Assembly: GCF_017310015.1 (NCBI RefSeq) | Contig: NZ_CP022297.1 | Location: 2,170,001 to 2,234,000 of the forward strand | Reading direction: 5' to 3' | DNA length: 64,000 nucleotides | DNA from: Marinobacterium iners | GTDB taxonomy: Bacteria > Pseudomonadota > Gammaproteobacteria > Pseudomonadales > Balneatricaceae | In this document: one piece after another, positions 37,229-46,336 of the stretch | Layout of the letters: the number at the start of each line of letters is the position of its first letter | Numbering within the stretch: the first letter of the stretch is position 1 | The notes under the pieces: generated by a model | What the model was told of the DNA's origin: nothing | What the model saw: the letters and a program-made list of their open reading frames with translations, nothing else | Databases searched by the model: none | Made by a program: the position numbers and the translations under genes

Positions 37229-39163
37229 ATGTTCAGGCTGAAGTTATTGTTATTGTTGCCGCCACTGCTGCAAGCTGGCGTATCCAGCGCACACGATCAT
37301 CACGATGAACTGCGTGAACAGTTCAGAAGCGCCTTGCTGCAGGCCACCCCGCTCAGCCATGAGCAAAAAACCGCATTCAGTGCATATCCTCTGTACCCCT
37401 ATCTCGAGTACCAGCAAATCAACAGCCGGATCGACAGCGCTTCTGCTGAACAACTGCAGGCATTTATCGATGCCAATGCGGATACCCCATTGGCGGGTCG
37501 ACTGCTGTTTGCCTGGGCTCGCAGCAGTGGCGAAAAAAAAGACTGGCCAGCTTTCAGCCAAGCCTGGCAACAAATTCAGCGCCCCGACACTCGGTTGCAG
37601 TGCCTGCATGCGAGCTACCTTCTGGACACGCAGCAACAGCAGGACGCCTGGGAAGCGGCCCGCACGCTCTGGACCGTTGGCCATTCACAGCCTGACGAAT
37701 GCGACCCCGTTTTCAGTCAGTGGCTGAAATCAAGCCACTTCAGCCAGCAGGATGCACTCAATCGCCACTTGGCTGCATTGATGCGGGGACGCCCCGGCTT
37801 GGCAACCTATGCGGCACGCTTCATTACGCAAAGCGAGTTGCAGCAGCAGGCAAAACTGGCTCGTTCCCTGTATGACAACCCGGAGCAACTGACACAGCAA
37901 CCCCAGTTGCTCAGCCCCGAAACACCGCATGCCGATCAGCTGCTGGTATTGGCGGTCAACCGACTGGCACGTCAGGACCTTGAGCAGGCCATTCGACTCT
38001 GGGTACGTGAGCGCGAGCGATTGCAGGTACCGGCCGAACAATACGACTCCGTCAGCAGGCGTCTGGGCGTGCTGATGGCAAAGCGCTTCCCGGCCGAAAC
38101 CGATCCCCTGCTGGCCTCACTGGATCCCGAGCATAAACTGGCAGACCTTTCTGGGTGGCGAGTTCGTCTGACGCTGGTACGACAGGACTGGGCCGAAGCG
38201 CTGTCCCTGATTGAAAAGCTGGACGAGGCTGAGAGACACACCGACCGCTGGCGCTACTGGAAAGCGATTGCTCTGGAACAGCTAGGTAAGCCCGGCCGAG
38301 AGGCTCTGTTGCGAGATCTTGCCACCGAGCGCTCATTCTATGGCTTTATGGCAGCCCAGATGCTGGACACACCCTACCAGCTCAATGATACGCCACTGGT
38401 TCAGAGCACAGACGCCAAACAACAGCTGGCACAACTGCCTGCGTTTGTCCGCATTCGTGAATTGCTCGCGCTTGAGCGCTATTATGACGCCCGCTCGGAG
38501 TGGAATCTTGCGATCAGCCACATGAAGCCCGAGCAAATTCACGCGGCCGCCCACCTGGCCAGAGAATGGGGCTGGTACGATCAAGGCATTCGGGGCGCCA
38601 TCAGCAGCCAGCGCTGGAACGACATGCAGCTGCGCTTCCCCAACCCCCTGCCGGAGCTGTTTGAACAGCACGCCCAGAATCGCGCCATCGATCCGGCCTG
38701 GGCGGTTGCCATTGCCCGTCAGGAGAGTGCATTTTGGATGCAGGCACGCTCCCATGCCGGCGCGCTGGGATTGATGCAGTTGATGCCGGCAACGGCACGC
38801 GCCACGGCCAAACGCCATGCCATTCCGTTGCCCAGGCTCAGCCTGCTGTCCGAGCCAGACACCAATATTCGCCTGGGCACCGCCTATCTGAGCGAGATGG
38901 CTGAGCGCTTCAACGGCAACCTGGCCTATGCATCAGCCGCTTATAATGCCGGCCCCTATCGCGTCAGCCAATGGTTGGATGCACGGGGTGACCTGCCACT
39001 GGACATCTGGATCGAAACCATCCCCTTCGACGAAACCCGCAACTACGTCCAAAACGTTTTGGCATTCAGAGTCATTTACGAACGTTTGGCTCAGCGCCCG
39101 GTGACCCTGTTCAGTCCACAGGAGTTCAATATGCTGGCACTGTATCAGCAGAACGGCGGTTAA
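37229..39163 (+). CDS. slt: Soluble lytic murein transglycosylase
   Basis: Slt cleaves peptidoglycan glycan strands with formation of anhydromuramic acid in the periplasm. The 644-residue product has a signal peptide (MFRLKLLLLLPPLLQAGVSSA), a long helical superhelix (U and L domains) and a C-terminal SLT domain. The catalytic glutamate is E499 in ARQESAF, followed by GALGLMQLMPATA and the AYNAGPYRV motif. The ATG at 37229 has GGAG seven bases upstream; the frame beyond it is non-coding. It ends seven bases from the convergent thioredoxin-fold gene. Confidence 0.93.
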   Translation: MFRLKLLLLLPPLLQAGVSSAHDHHDELREQFRSALLQATPLSHEQKTAFSAYPLYPYLEYQQINSRIDSASAEQLQAFIDANADTPLAGRLLFAWARSSGEKKDWPAFSQAWQQIQRPDTRLQCLHASYLLDTQQQQDAWEAARTLWTVGHSQPDECDPVFSQWLKSSHFSQQDALNRHLAALMRGRPGLATYAARFITQSELQQQAKLARSLYDNPEQLTQQPQLLSPETPHADQLLVLAVNRLARQDLEQAIRLWVRERERLQVPAEQYDSVSRRLGVLMAKRFPAETDPLLASLDPEHKLADLSGWRVRLTLVRQDWAEALSLIEKLDEAERHTDRWRYWKAIALEQLGKPGREALLRDLATERSFYGFMAAQMLDTPYQLNDTPLVQSTDAKQQLAQLPAFVRIRELLALERYYDARSEWNLAISHMKPEQIHAAAHLAREWGWYDQGIRGAISSQRWNDMQLRFPNPLPELFEQHAQNRAIDPAWAVAIARQESAFWMQARSHAGALGLMQLMPATARATAKRHAIPLPRLSLLSEPDTNIRLGTAYLSEMAERFNGNLAYASAAYNAGPYRVSQWLDARGDLPLDIWIETIPFDETRNYVQNVLAFRVIYERLAQRPVTLFSPQEFNMLALYQQNGG

Positions 39164-39170
39164 CCTGACC

Positions 39171-39428
39171 CTAAGGCTGAGCGCAGTTTTGCAGAAACTG
39201 CGCCAGCCGCTGACCATCAAAGGGCCAATCAAGCTCGCCACCACTGACCCGATCAACCAATACGGGAATCCGTGTCGCATAGCGCTCCATCAGCGCTTCA
39301 TCGTAGACAATATCAACCAGATCCACTTCAGCCTCATCCGGTTCAAGCCCCAGCTGAAGTATGGCAACGGCATCATCACACAGGTGACAGCCCTCTGTGG
39401 TCATCAGGTCAAGCTGGTACATGATCAC
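39171..39428 (-). CDS. Glutaredoxin-family thioredoxin-fold protein
   Basis: The 85-residue product carries an N-terminal CHLC redox motif (MTTEGCHLCDDA) and the cis-proline segment ATRIPVLVD. It ends WPFDGQRLAQFLQ, typical of small glutaredoxin-like proteins of the YruB/DUF836 type. It is cytoplasmic. A GTG at 39428 has AGGA six bases upstream; an ATG two codons later is also possible. Its redox partner is unknown. Confidence 0.82.
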   Translation of the reverse strand: MIMYQLDLMTTEGCHLCDDAVAILQLGLEPDEAEVDLVDIVYDEALMERYATRIPVLVDRVSGGELDWPFDGQRLAQFLQNCAQP

Positions 39429-39522
39429 TTTTCATCCTGTTTTTAAGCGCATGCAACATTATTACTTATACTGACACAACCTTCACCTCGGCCATGCTCT
39501 CTCGACAGCAAAACGCGAAATA

Positions 39523-39533
39523 TTGCATCGCAG
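39523..39533. promoter_or_regulatory. Possible PhaR operator upstream of the class I phaC
   Basis: TTGC-ATC-GCAG is one mismatch from CTGC-N3-GCAG, a motif I recall for Rhodobacter PhaR. It lies about 190 bases before phaC in a 294-base gap that otherwise shows no gene. The match is short, so confidence is low. Confidence 0.2.
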
Positions 39534-39722
39534 TAACACAGGTGCAATAGCAAAGCCTGATGCTAATACTTTATGAGGGCTTGTCAGTGCCATAGGCACC
39601 GGTCTATGCTCAAAGCAGTTTCCCGCTACAAGCCAAAACCACAGGTTGATTCCGGCGTAAGCGTATTCAGGGCCAGGGAGCCTGCGTTCATACCGGACAA
39701 CAGAGACCGAAAGCAGGCAGTT

Positions 39723-41465
39723 ATGACGGATAAACAAGGCAACATCGCAACAGACCCGCAGGAATTCATCAATTACGTCAATCACGAGACCAGCAAAATG
39801 CTGGAGATGTTCTCGGCAACCGGCGGTGACGATATCCTGCGTCAGTTCACGCAATCATGGACTGAACTGGCCACCCGCTCTCTTGAAGATCCGACTGTAT
39901 GGGTACGTGCCATCGCTGACTATCAGCAGGCGCAATTCAACCTTTGGCGCAACCTGTTGACGGGCAATACCAGCAGCCCGGTTGCCGAACCACCGCCCGG
40001 CGATCGCCGCTTCAAGGCGGATGAATGGTCCAAAAACCCGGTTTTCGACTATATCAAACAGTCCTATCTACTGACCTCACGCATGCTGACCGAGATGGCC
40101 CACAATGCCAATCTGTCGCCGCAGGAGCAGCAGAAGCTGGAGTTTTACACCCGCCAGTATGTGGATGCGCTCTCCCCCACCAACTTTGCCATCACCAACC
40201 CCGAAGTGCTGCAACAGGCACTGGAAACCAAAGGGGAAAGTCTGGTTAACGGTCTGAAAAACCTTCTCGGCGACATCGAGAAAGGCCGCATCTCAATGAC
40301 CGACGAGTCGTCATTTGAACTGGGCAAGAATCTGGCAACGACTGAAGGTGCTGTTGTTTTCCAGAATGACATCTTCCAGTTGATCCACTACAAACCGCTG
40401 ACCGAACAGGTTTACGAGCGCCCAACCCTTATCGTGCCGCCAAGCATCAACAAGTTCTACATTCTGGATCTGCAGCAGGATAACTCGTTTGTCCGCTACT
40501 GCCTGGAGCAGGGACAGGATGTTTACCTCATCTCCTGGACCAACCCCGGTGCAGAGCAACGCGATTTGAGCTGGGATGACTACGTTGGCGACGGTATTCT
40601 GAAGGCACTTGAAGTCACCAAGTCAATCAGCGGTCAGGAAAAGGTCAACACCGTATCCTGGTGCGTTGGCGGTACCCTGATGGCCTCGGCCCTCGCTGTG
40701 CTGGCCAACCGCAAGGACAACTCGGTCGGCAGCTGCACCTTCCTCACCACGCTGATCGATTTCAGCAACCCCGGTGACCTGTGCGTATACATCGATCAAT
40801 ATCAGGTCAAGCAGCTGGAATCCAAGGTCAACAGTGAAGGCATTCTGCACGGCCGAGAACTGGCCACATCCTTCAACATGCTGCGCTCCAATGACCTGAT
40901 CTGGTCCTATGTGGTCAACAATTACCTCAAGGGACAGACACCACCGCCGTTCGACATCCTCTACTGGAACAGCGACCCGACCAACCTGCCGGCAGCGATG
41001 TACACCTATTACATAAACAATATGTACCTAGAGAACAAGCTGGTTGAGCCTGACGGTCTGACCATATGCGGCGAGCCGATTGATCTGCGCAAGGTCAAAA
41101 CTCCCTGCTACTTCCTGTCGACCATGGAAGACCATATCGCCCCCTGGAAAGGCACCTTCAAGGCGCTGGATCTGTTTGGCGGCACAGTGGAATTTGTGCT
41201 GGGTGCCAGTGGACACGTTGCCGGCGTTATCAATCCGGCGAAAAAGAATCGCCGCAATTTCTGGATCAAGGGCGAAATGGGACGCGGTCCCGAAGCCTGG
41301 CTGGAAACCGCTGAGCGCCAGGAAGGCTCGTGGTGGAACAACTGGAACGACTGGCTGCGTCGTCGTGCCGGCAAGAAAGTTGATGCGCCGAAGGATTACG
41401 GCAACAGTGATTACAAAGTGATTGAGCCTGCCCCCGGCAGCTACGTCCGCAAGCGTCTGGACTAA
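39723..41465 (+). CDS. phaC: Class I PHA synthase
   Basis: The 580-residue product is a class I poly(3-hydroxyalkanoate) synthase. It has an N-terminal helical domain, then the alpha/beta core with IVPPSINKFYILDL, the lipase-like box SWCVGG (C314), the aspartate in TMEDHIAPW and the histidine in GASGHVAGV. The first residue of the box, normally glycine, is serine (S312). The ATG at 39723 gives the conventional N-terminus; the upstream reading from 39573 lacks a ribosome site. It stands alone, with a strong terminator behind it, 30 kb from the class III pair. Confidence 0.93.
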   Translation: MTDKQGNIATDPQEFINYVNHETSKMLEMFSATGGDDILRQFTQSWTELATRSLEDPTVWVRAIADYQQAQFNLWRNLLTGNTSSPVAEPPPGDRRFKADEWSKNPVFDYIKQSYLLTSRMLTEMAHNANLSPQEQQKLEFYTRQYVDALSPTNFAITNPEVLQQALETKGESLVNGLKNLLGDIEKGRISMTDESSFELGKNLATTEGAVVFQNDIFQLIHYKPLTEQVYERPTLIVPPSINKFYILDLQQDNSFVRYCLEQGQDVYLISWTNPGAEQRDLSWDDYVGDGILKALEVTKSISGQEKVNTVSWCVGGTLMASALAVLANRKDNSVGSCTFLTTLIDFSNPGDLCVYIDQYQVKQLESKVNSEGILHGRELATSFNMLRSNDLIWSYVVNNYLKGQTPPPFDILYWNSDPTNLPAAMYTYYINNMYLENKLVEPDGLTICGEPIDLRKVKTPCYFLSTMEDHIAPWKGTFKALDLFGGTVEFVLGASGHVAGVINPAKKNRRNFWIKGEMGRGPEAWLETAERQEGSWWNNWNDWLRRRAGKKVDAPKDYGNSDYKVIEPAPGSYVRKRLD

Positions 41466-41480
41466 TCCAGTCAACGCTTT

Positions 41481-41519
41481 AAAAAACGCCGGGGCTGCAT
41501 GCACAGCCCCGGCGTTTTT
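41481..41519. terminator. Bidirectional intrinsic terminator between phaC and gabD
   Basis: An 11-bp perfect stem (CGCCGGGGCTG 41487-41497, CAGCCCCGGCG 41504-41514) is flanked by six A residues on the left and five T residues on the right. It can stop transcription of both convergent genes. Confidence 0.92.
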
Positions 41520-41522
41520 ATG

Positions 41523-42974
41523 TCAGATACCACCCATCAGCATGTATTTGCACTCCAGGTACTCTTCCAGCCCCTGACGTGCCCCTTCACGCCCCAGCCC
41601 GGATGACTTTACCCCGCCAAACGGCGCCAGCTCGGTGGATATAATCCCTTCATTGATGCCGATCATGCCGTACTCCAGACCTTCTGCCACCCGCCAGACC
41701 CGTCCAAGATCACGACTGAAGAAGTAGGCCGCCAAACCATATTCGGTGTCATTCGCCATGGCGATGGCCTCCGCTTCATCACTGAAGCGGAAAACAGGAG
41801 CAAGTGGCCCGAAAGTCTCTTCTGTTGCCACCTGCATCTGTGGCGTTACATCACGCAGCACAGTAGGCTCGAACCATGTGCGTCCCAAGGCATGTGGCTT
41901 GCCGCCACACACCACACTTGCTCCCTTGGCAACGGCATCATCAATGTGGCTCTGGATCTTGGCCACTGCAGCGGCGTTGATCAGAGGCCCCTGCTGCACA
42001 TCTGCGTCAGTGCCACTTCCCACTTTCAGCTGTCGCGTGCGTTCAGCCAACGCCTCGACAAAGCGGTCATAGATTCCGTCCTGCACCAGAAAGCGGTTGG
42101 TACAGACACAGGTCTGGCCGGCATTGCGATATTTGGATGCCATGGCGCCATCCAGCGCCCGCTCAAGATCCGCATCATCAAATACGATGAAGGGGGCATT
42201 ACCGCCCAGCTCCAGAGAGACCCGTTTCACTGTATTGGCACACTGCGCCATCAACAGCTTGCCAACCGGGGTGGAGCCGGTAAAAGACAGTTTACGGACC
42301 AGCTCATGCCCGGTCAGCACCGAGCCCAGCGCCCTTGGATCTCCCGTAAGAATGTTGAACACCCCGGCCGGAATACCGGCACGGTGAGCCAATTCGGCCA
42401 GTGCAAGTGCAGAAAGCGGTGTATCTTCTGCCGGTTTGCAGATGAAACTGCAACCTGCTGCCAGAGCAGGAGCGGCCTTGCGGGTAATCATGGCGGCGGG
42501 GAAATTCCAGGGCGTGATGGCGGCAACCACCCCGACCGGTTCACGACTGACCAGAATGCGAGCATCCTGCTTGTGAGTTGGAATCAGCTCGCCATAGGCA
42601 CGTTTACCTTCTTCGGCAAACCATTCGACAAAGCTTGCAGCATACTGCACTTCGCCACGAGCTTCGGCCAACGGCTTGCCCTGCTCAAGCGTCATCAACA
42701 GTGCGAGGTCTTCCATATTGTCCTGCATCAGTTGATACCAACGTTGCAGCACGGTCGCTCGCTCCTTCGCGGTTGTCGTACGCCACTGCTTGAAGGCCTC
42801 ATGAGCGGCGGTCACGGCTACCTTGGCATCCGCCTCTGACATCAGTGGCACCCGGACCAGCTCGTCACCCGTAGCAGGGTTGAAGACAGCGAAGGTCTCT
42901 CCACTTTTCGCGTCAATCCACTCACCGTTAACATAGGCCTGCCCACGCAGCAGACTGCTGTCTTGCAGCTTCAT
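41523..42974 (-). CDS. gabD: NAD(P)-dependent succinate-semialdehyde dehydrogenase
   Basis: The 483-residue product is an aldehyde dehydrogenase with PWNFPAAMI, FTGSTPVGK, the general base E255 in SLELGGNAP and the nucleophile C289 in NAGQTCVCTNRF. The two adjacent cysteines (TCVC) and the whole N-terminal part match GabD, which oxidises succinate semialdehyde to succinate. No gabT lies nearby, so the aldehyde source is unclear; 4-hydroxybutyrate turnover is conceivable given the PHA genes. Start at 42974: GGAGG lies six bases upstream, and the preceding GTG is too close. Confidence 0.9.
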   Translation of the reverse strand: MKLQDSSLLRGQAYVNGEWIDAKSGETFAVFNPATGDELVRVPLMSEADAKVAVTAAHEAFKQWRTTTAKERATVLQRWYQLMQDNMEDLALLMTLEQGKPLAEARGEVQYAASFVEWFAEEGKRAYGELIPTHKQDARILVSREPVGVVAAITPWNFPAAMITRKAAPALAAGCSFICKPAEDTPLSALALAELAHRAGIPAGVFNILTGDPRALGSVLTGHELVRKLSFTGSTPVGKLLMAQCANTVKRVSLELGGNAPFIVFDDADLERALDGAMASKYRNAGQTCVCTNRFLVQDGIYDRFVEALAERTRQLKVGSGTDADVQQGPLINAAAVAKIQSHIDDAVAKGASVVCGGKPHALGRTWFEPTVLRDVTPQMQVATEETFGPLAPVFRFSDEAEAIAMANDTEYGLAAYFFSRDLGRVWRVAEGLEYGMIGINEGIISTELAPFGGVKSSGLGREGARQGLEEYLECKYMLMGGI

Positions 42975-43075
42975 CACTCACCTCCGGAATTGATCTATCA
43001 GTATCATTGCATCTTAGCGTTGCACTACTGTTAGCGCACCCTTATCCTTGCCCCGCCACAGGAGGATATTCCAAC

Positions 43076-43153
43076 ATGCGCAGCCACACCGTGAAAAGGA
43101 CCCGTTCAATGAACACCGCACACGCTCAGCACGCCGCACCTGCGACATGTTGA
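43076..43153 (+). CDS. Possible 25-residue upstream ORF coupled to the MATE gene
   Basis: An ATG at 43076 follows CAGGAGGATATTCCAAC, the best ribosome site in this gap. It opens 25 codons (MRSHTVKRTRSMNTAHAQHA and five more residues) ending in TGA at 43151-43153. The MATE ATG at 43147 lies inside its last codons and has no ribosome site of its own. This suggests that translation of the short frame is needed to start the MATE gene. An inner ATG at 43109 with AAGGA is also possible. I know no homologue. Confidence 0.4.
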   Translation: MRSHTVKRTRSMNTAHAQHAAPATC

Positions 43154-44547
43154 GGTCTGGTTTCAACCGCAGCGAAGAAATTCGCACCCTGCTACTGCTT
43201 GGCTGGCCGATCATGGTAGCTCAGCTGGCTCAGAGTGCCATCGGCTTTATCGACACCCTGATGGCTGCTCGTGCGGGAGCCAACGACCTTGCGGCCATTG
43301 CACTTGGCAGTAGCCTCTGGTTGCCATTGTTTCTGGCACTGGGCGGTATACTGATGGCCACCACTCCGCTGGTTGCCCACCTGATAGGCGCCCATCGCGA
43401 GCGCCGCAGCCGCCAGGTGCTGCAGCAGGCCGTATGGATTGCGCTGCTGTTGAGCCTGCTGGGGGTCCTGCTGTTGCGCAACCCAGGCCCGATACTCGAA
43501 TTGCTGCAGTTGGAAGCCCGACTGGAGCAGACTACACGCGACTACCTTGATGCAATAAGCTGGGGATTCCCTGCTTTTCTGCTCTATCAAGTGGTACGCA
43601 GCTACAGTGAAGGCTTTGGCAAAACCCATCCGGTCATGCGCATCGCCGTACTGGGCATGCTCTGTAATATCCCGCTCAACTATGTACTGATTTTCGGCAA
43701 GCTGGGGCTGCCGGAAATGGGAGGTGTTGGTTGCGGCTATGCCAGCGCCGTTGTGATGTGGGTCATGCTGCTGACCGGCATTGCCTACCTGCTGCGCAGC
43801 CCCCGCTTCAGGCCACTGCGTCTTTACAGTCACTGGCAGCGCCCCAAAGGCAGTGTGATTCTGACATTCCTTCGGCTCGGCCTGCCGATCGGCTTTGCAT
43901 TGCTGATTGAGGTCAGCATGTTCTGCGTGTTGGCGCTGCTGCTGGCCCCGCTGGGCGAGACGGTGATCGCCGCCAACCAGATCACCATTAGCTATACTGG
44001 CATGATCTTCATGGTACCACTCAGCATTGCAATGGCACTGACCATCCGTGTAGGCCAGCTTGTCGGGGCCGGTCAAGGCGATGCCGCACGACATGCCGTG
44101 ATCACTGGCGTTATGATCACCCTGACCATCGCCCTGGTCAGCAGCTCACTTTCACTACTGTTGGCCGAGTCCATTGTAGGACTCTACACTGACCGTGAAG
44201 CGATTATTGGCCTGGCCGCCACCCTGATCAGTATTGCGGCCGTTTTTCAGTTTTCCGATGCACTTCAGGTCAGTGCAGCCGGCGCCTTGCGTGGCTACAA
44301 GGATACGGCCGTCCCCCTGCTGATGGTGTTCATTGCTTATTGGCTGATCGGCCTTCCGGTCGGGTATGTACTGGGATTCACTCAATGGCTGACAGCGCCA
44401 CAGGGGGCAGCCGGACTCTGGTATGGACTGCTGATCGGGCTCAGCGTCGGTGCCGTACTACTGACAACACGCCTGGTCAGGATTGCACGTCATGCGGATG
44501 TTGATAGCAACTCTGGCGCTGCTTCTGTTGAGCGCCTGCAGCACTGA
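43147..44547 (+). CDS. MATE-family multidrug efflux transporter (NorM-like)
   Basis: The 466-residue product has about twelve hydrophobic segments and the NorM/YdhE branch opening EIRTLLLLGWPIMVAQLAQSA. The ALGSSLWLPLF segment and a GALRGYKDTAVP motif in the C-terminal half are also typical. NorM proteins export cationic drugs in exchange for Na+ or H+. Its ATG at 43147 lacks a Shine-Dalgarno sequence but overlaps the end of a short upstream frame. The last 56 bases overlap the next gene. Confidence 0.9.
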   Translation: MLRSGFNRSEEIRTLLLLGWPIMVAQLAQSAIGFIDTLMAARAGANDLAAIALGSSLWLPLFLALGGILMATTPLVAHLIGAHRERRSRQVLQQAVWIALLLSLLGVLLLRNPGPILELLQLEARLEQTTRDYLDAISWGFPAFLLYQVVRSYSEGFGKTHPVMRIAVLGMLCNIPLNYVLIFGKLGLPEMGGVGCGYASAVVMWVMLLTGIAYLLRSPRFRPLRLYSHWQRPKGSVILTFLRLGLPIGFALLIEVSMFCVLALLLAPLGETVIAANQITISYTGMIFMVPLSIAMALTIRVGQLVGAGQGDAARHAVITGVMITLTIALVSSSLSLLLAESIVGLYTDREAIIGLAATLISIAAVFQFSDALQVSAAGALRGYKDTAVPLLMVFIAYWLIGLPVGYVLGFTQWLTAPQGAAGLWYGLLIGLSVGAVLLTTRLVRIARHADVDSNSGAASVERLQH

Positions 44548-45565
44548 AAATCCCCAGACGCGATTGGAGGACTATGCCAGTCGCGTTGCCAATGCCATCG
44601 ATTACCCCATCAATCTGGAGCTTGATACAACCATACCGCCTTACCCTCAAGCACGAGAGCGACTGCTTGATATACCTGAGCTGAGAGAGGGCGTTGTGAA
44701 TGTGTTTGATCTGCGTCGCTGCGGTCTGATGGAGTTGATCGGAGAGCGCAACAGCTCACTGGGCAAACTGGCATTGCCATCGCAGCGCTTGCTCTATGAG
44801 CTGCGTTTTTTGCCACCGTTGCGCCACTGTATACATGAGCTTCAACAGCAGCCGAAACGTGACACAAGCGAAAATGAGCTGCTTGAACGGCTGCAGCACA
44901 TCGAACAGGTCAAACGCCAGCAGCTGCCACGGGTACTGAGTAACGCCATTTTCAATTCCAGCGAAATGGTCTCCCAATTTTCACGCACTCACCCTGCATT
45001 AGAGATGAAACAGGCTCAGCAATCCGGAGCGCTCCAGCCCCCTCTGCAGCGTTTCGAGCAACTGCTTAGAATGAGCCAACAGCCTGACTGGTCTCTGCCT
45101 TCCTGGAGCGACCAACTTGAGCAATCCTACTTCGAACTTCATACCCGTCCCTTCGGCGCACCCTGGCTGAAAAGTCTGAATATGCTCACCCAAACACTGG
45201 ACCAGACCGCCAGCGCCATCAATGCTCGGCTCGATGAGCGCCCGATCTGTTTCAATAATCGCCCCAACAACCGAGCGCGTATCATTCAGTCCGTATTGAA
45301 CGGTTGGTACGCAAGCGAACTGCAACCGATGATGTCCGCTCTGCACCGCAGCGGTGAACAATGGCGCAACGGCCTTGAACCTCTCTACACAGAACTGCCA
45401 ACCAGCCCGGCCCTGAAGCACTATTTTCAGGCAACATTGTCTGATCACCATAACAGCCTGTGGCAACAGTACATCCGGGCACGAGACCGCCATACCGACG
45501 CCTGGCAGCGCCTGCTCAGTCAATGTGGCTTGATGCCTGGTCACTCTGTTCAGGATGACGCTTGA
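44492..45565 (+). CDS. DUF3080-like lipoprotein
   Basis: The 357-residue product has a lipoprotein signal (MRMLIATLALLLLSAC) whose cysteine would be lipidated. The mature part contains FDLRRCGLMELIGERNSSLG, which I associate with DUF3080. It should be anchored in the cell envelope. Function is unknown. The ATG at 44492 has AGGA nine bases upstream and lies within the MATE gene, an overlap of 56 bases, so the two are expected to be co-expressed. Confidence 0.78.
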   Translation: MRMLIATLALLLLSACSTENPQTRLEDYASRVANAIDYPINLELDTTIPPYPQARERLLDIPELREGVVNVFDLRRCGLMELIGERNSSLGKLALPSQRLLYELRFLPPLRHCIHELQQQPKRDTSENELLERLQHIEQVKRQQLPRVLSNAIFNSSEMVSQFSRTHPALEMKQAQQSGALQPPLQRFEQLLRMSQQPDWSLPSWSDQLEQSYFELHTRPFGAPWLKSLNMLTQTLDQTASAINARLDERPICFNNRPNNRARIIQSVLNGWYASELQPMMSALHRSGEQWRNGLEPLYTELPTSPALKHYFQATLSDHHNSLWQQYIRARDRHTDAWQRLLSQCGLMPGHSVQDDA

Positions 45566-45622
45566 GCGGCGCGCGTTTTTCAACCATCATGAACTGATAA
45601 GACCATTAATGGGAAGCCCCGT

Positions 45623-46336
45623 TTGAGCAACATCCTCATGTGCCTGCGCAGACCCGGACGCTGTCTGTATCGGTGCTGCGTTGCAGCCCTGTTCGCCGGT
45701 CTCACACTGCTAGCCACTGCCGACCAGCCCCAACTGCTTTCAGATGCCAGCATTGAAGGCTACCGTGAGCTGTATGGAGAACAGGCAGCACGCAGGCTGA
45801 CGGCCTGGCAAAACCTGATACGCGAAGGCAACCAGTTGAGCGAACCGGAGAAACTGGAACGGGTTAACCGATTTTTCAATCAGGTGCGTTTTTTGGATGA
45901 TATTGCTCACTGGGGTAAGGAGGACTATTGGGCGACGCCGGTGGAGTTCCTGATCAGCAATGGCGGTGACTGCGAGGATTTTTCAATCGCCAAGTACTAC
46001 ACACTAAGGGTGATGGGTGTCGCTGAAGAGCGTTTGAGCCTGAGCTACGTCAAGGCCCTTGAGCTGAACCAGGCACATATGGTGCTGACCTACTACCCCA
46101 GCCCCACCGCCATGCCGCTGGTACTGGACAATCTGATCAACTCGATTCGCCCAGCCAATGAGCGCCCAGACCTGCTGCACGTCTATACTTTTAACGGTGA
46201 AAGCCTCTGGCTCAGCAAGAAAGGCCAGCGAGCTGAGCTGGTGGGTACATCCGATCGCCTCAAGCCATGGGTACAACTGCAGTCACGCATGGAAAACAAC
46301 CGGGTCAACATTCAACAGTCGCAGGAGCGCCAATAA
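45623..46336 (+). CDS. lapG: Periplasmic cysteine protease LapG-like
   Basis: The 237-residue product is a bacterial transglutaminase-like cysteine protease. Its triad is visible: C117 in GGDCEDFS, H152 in QAHMVL and D169 in LVLDNL. A signal sequence or membrane anchor spans about residues 15-33. In Pseudomonas fluorescens LapG cuts the giant adhesin LapA unless it is held by LapD. The start is probably the TTG at 45623, with GGGAAG six bases upstream; an ATG at 45638 is an alternative. The stop overlaps lapD by one base (TAATG). Confidence 0.88.
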   Translation: MSNILMCLRRPGRCLYRCCVAALFAGLTLLATADQPQLLSDASIEGYRELYGEQAARRLTAWQNLIREGNQLSEPEKLERVNRFFNQVRFLDDIAHWGKEDYWATPVEFLISNGGDCEDFSIAKYYTLRVMGVAEERLSLSYVKALELNQAHMVLTYYPSPTAMPLVLDNLINSIRPANERPDLLHVYTFNGESLWLSKKGQRAELVGTSDRLKPWVQLQSRMENNRVNIQQSQERQ

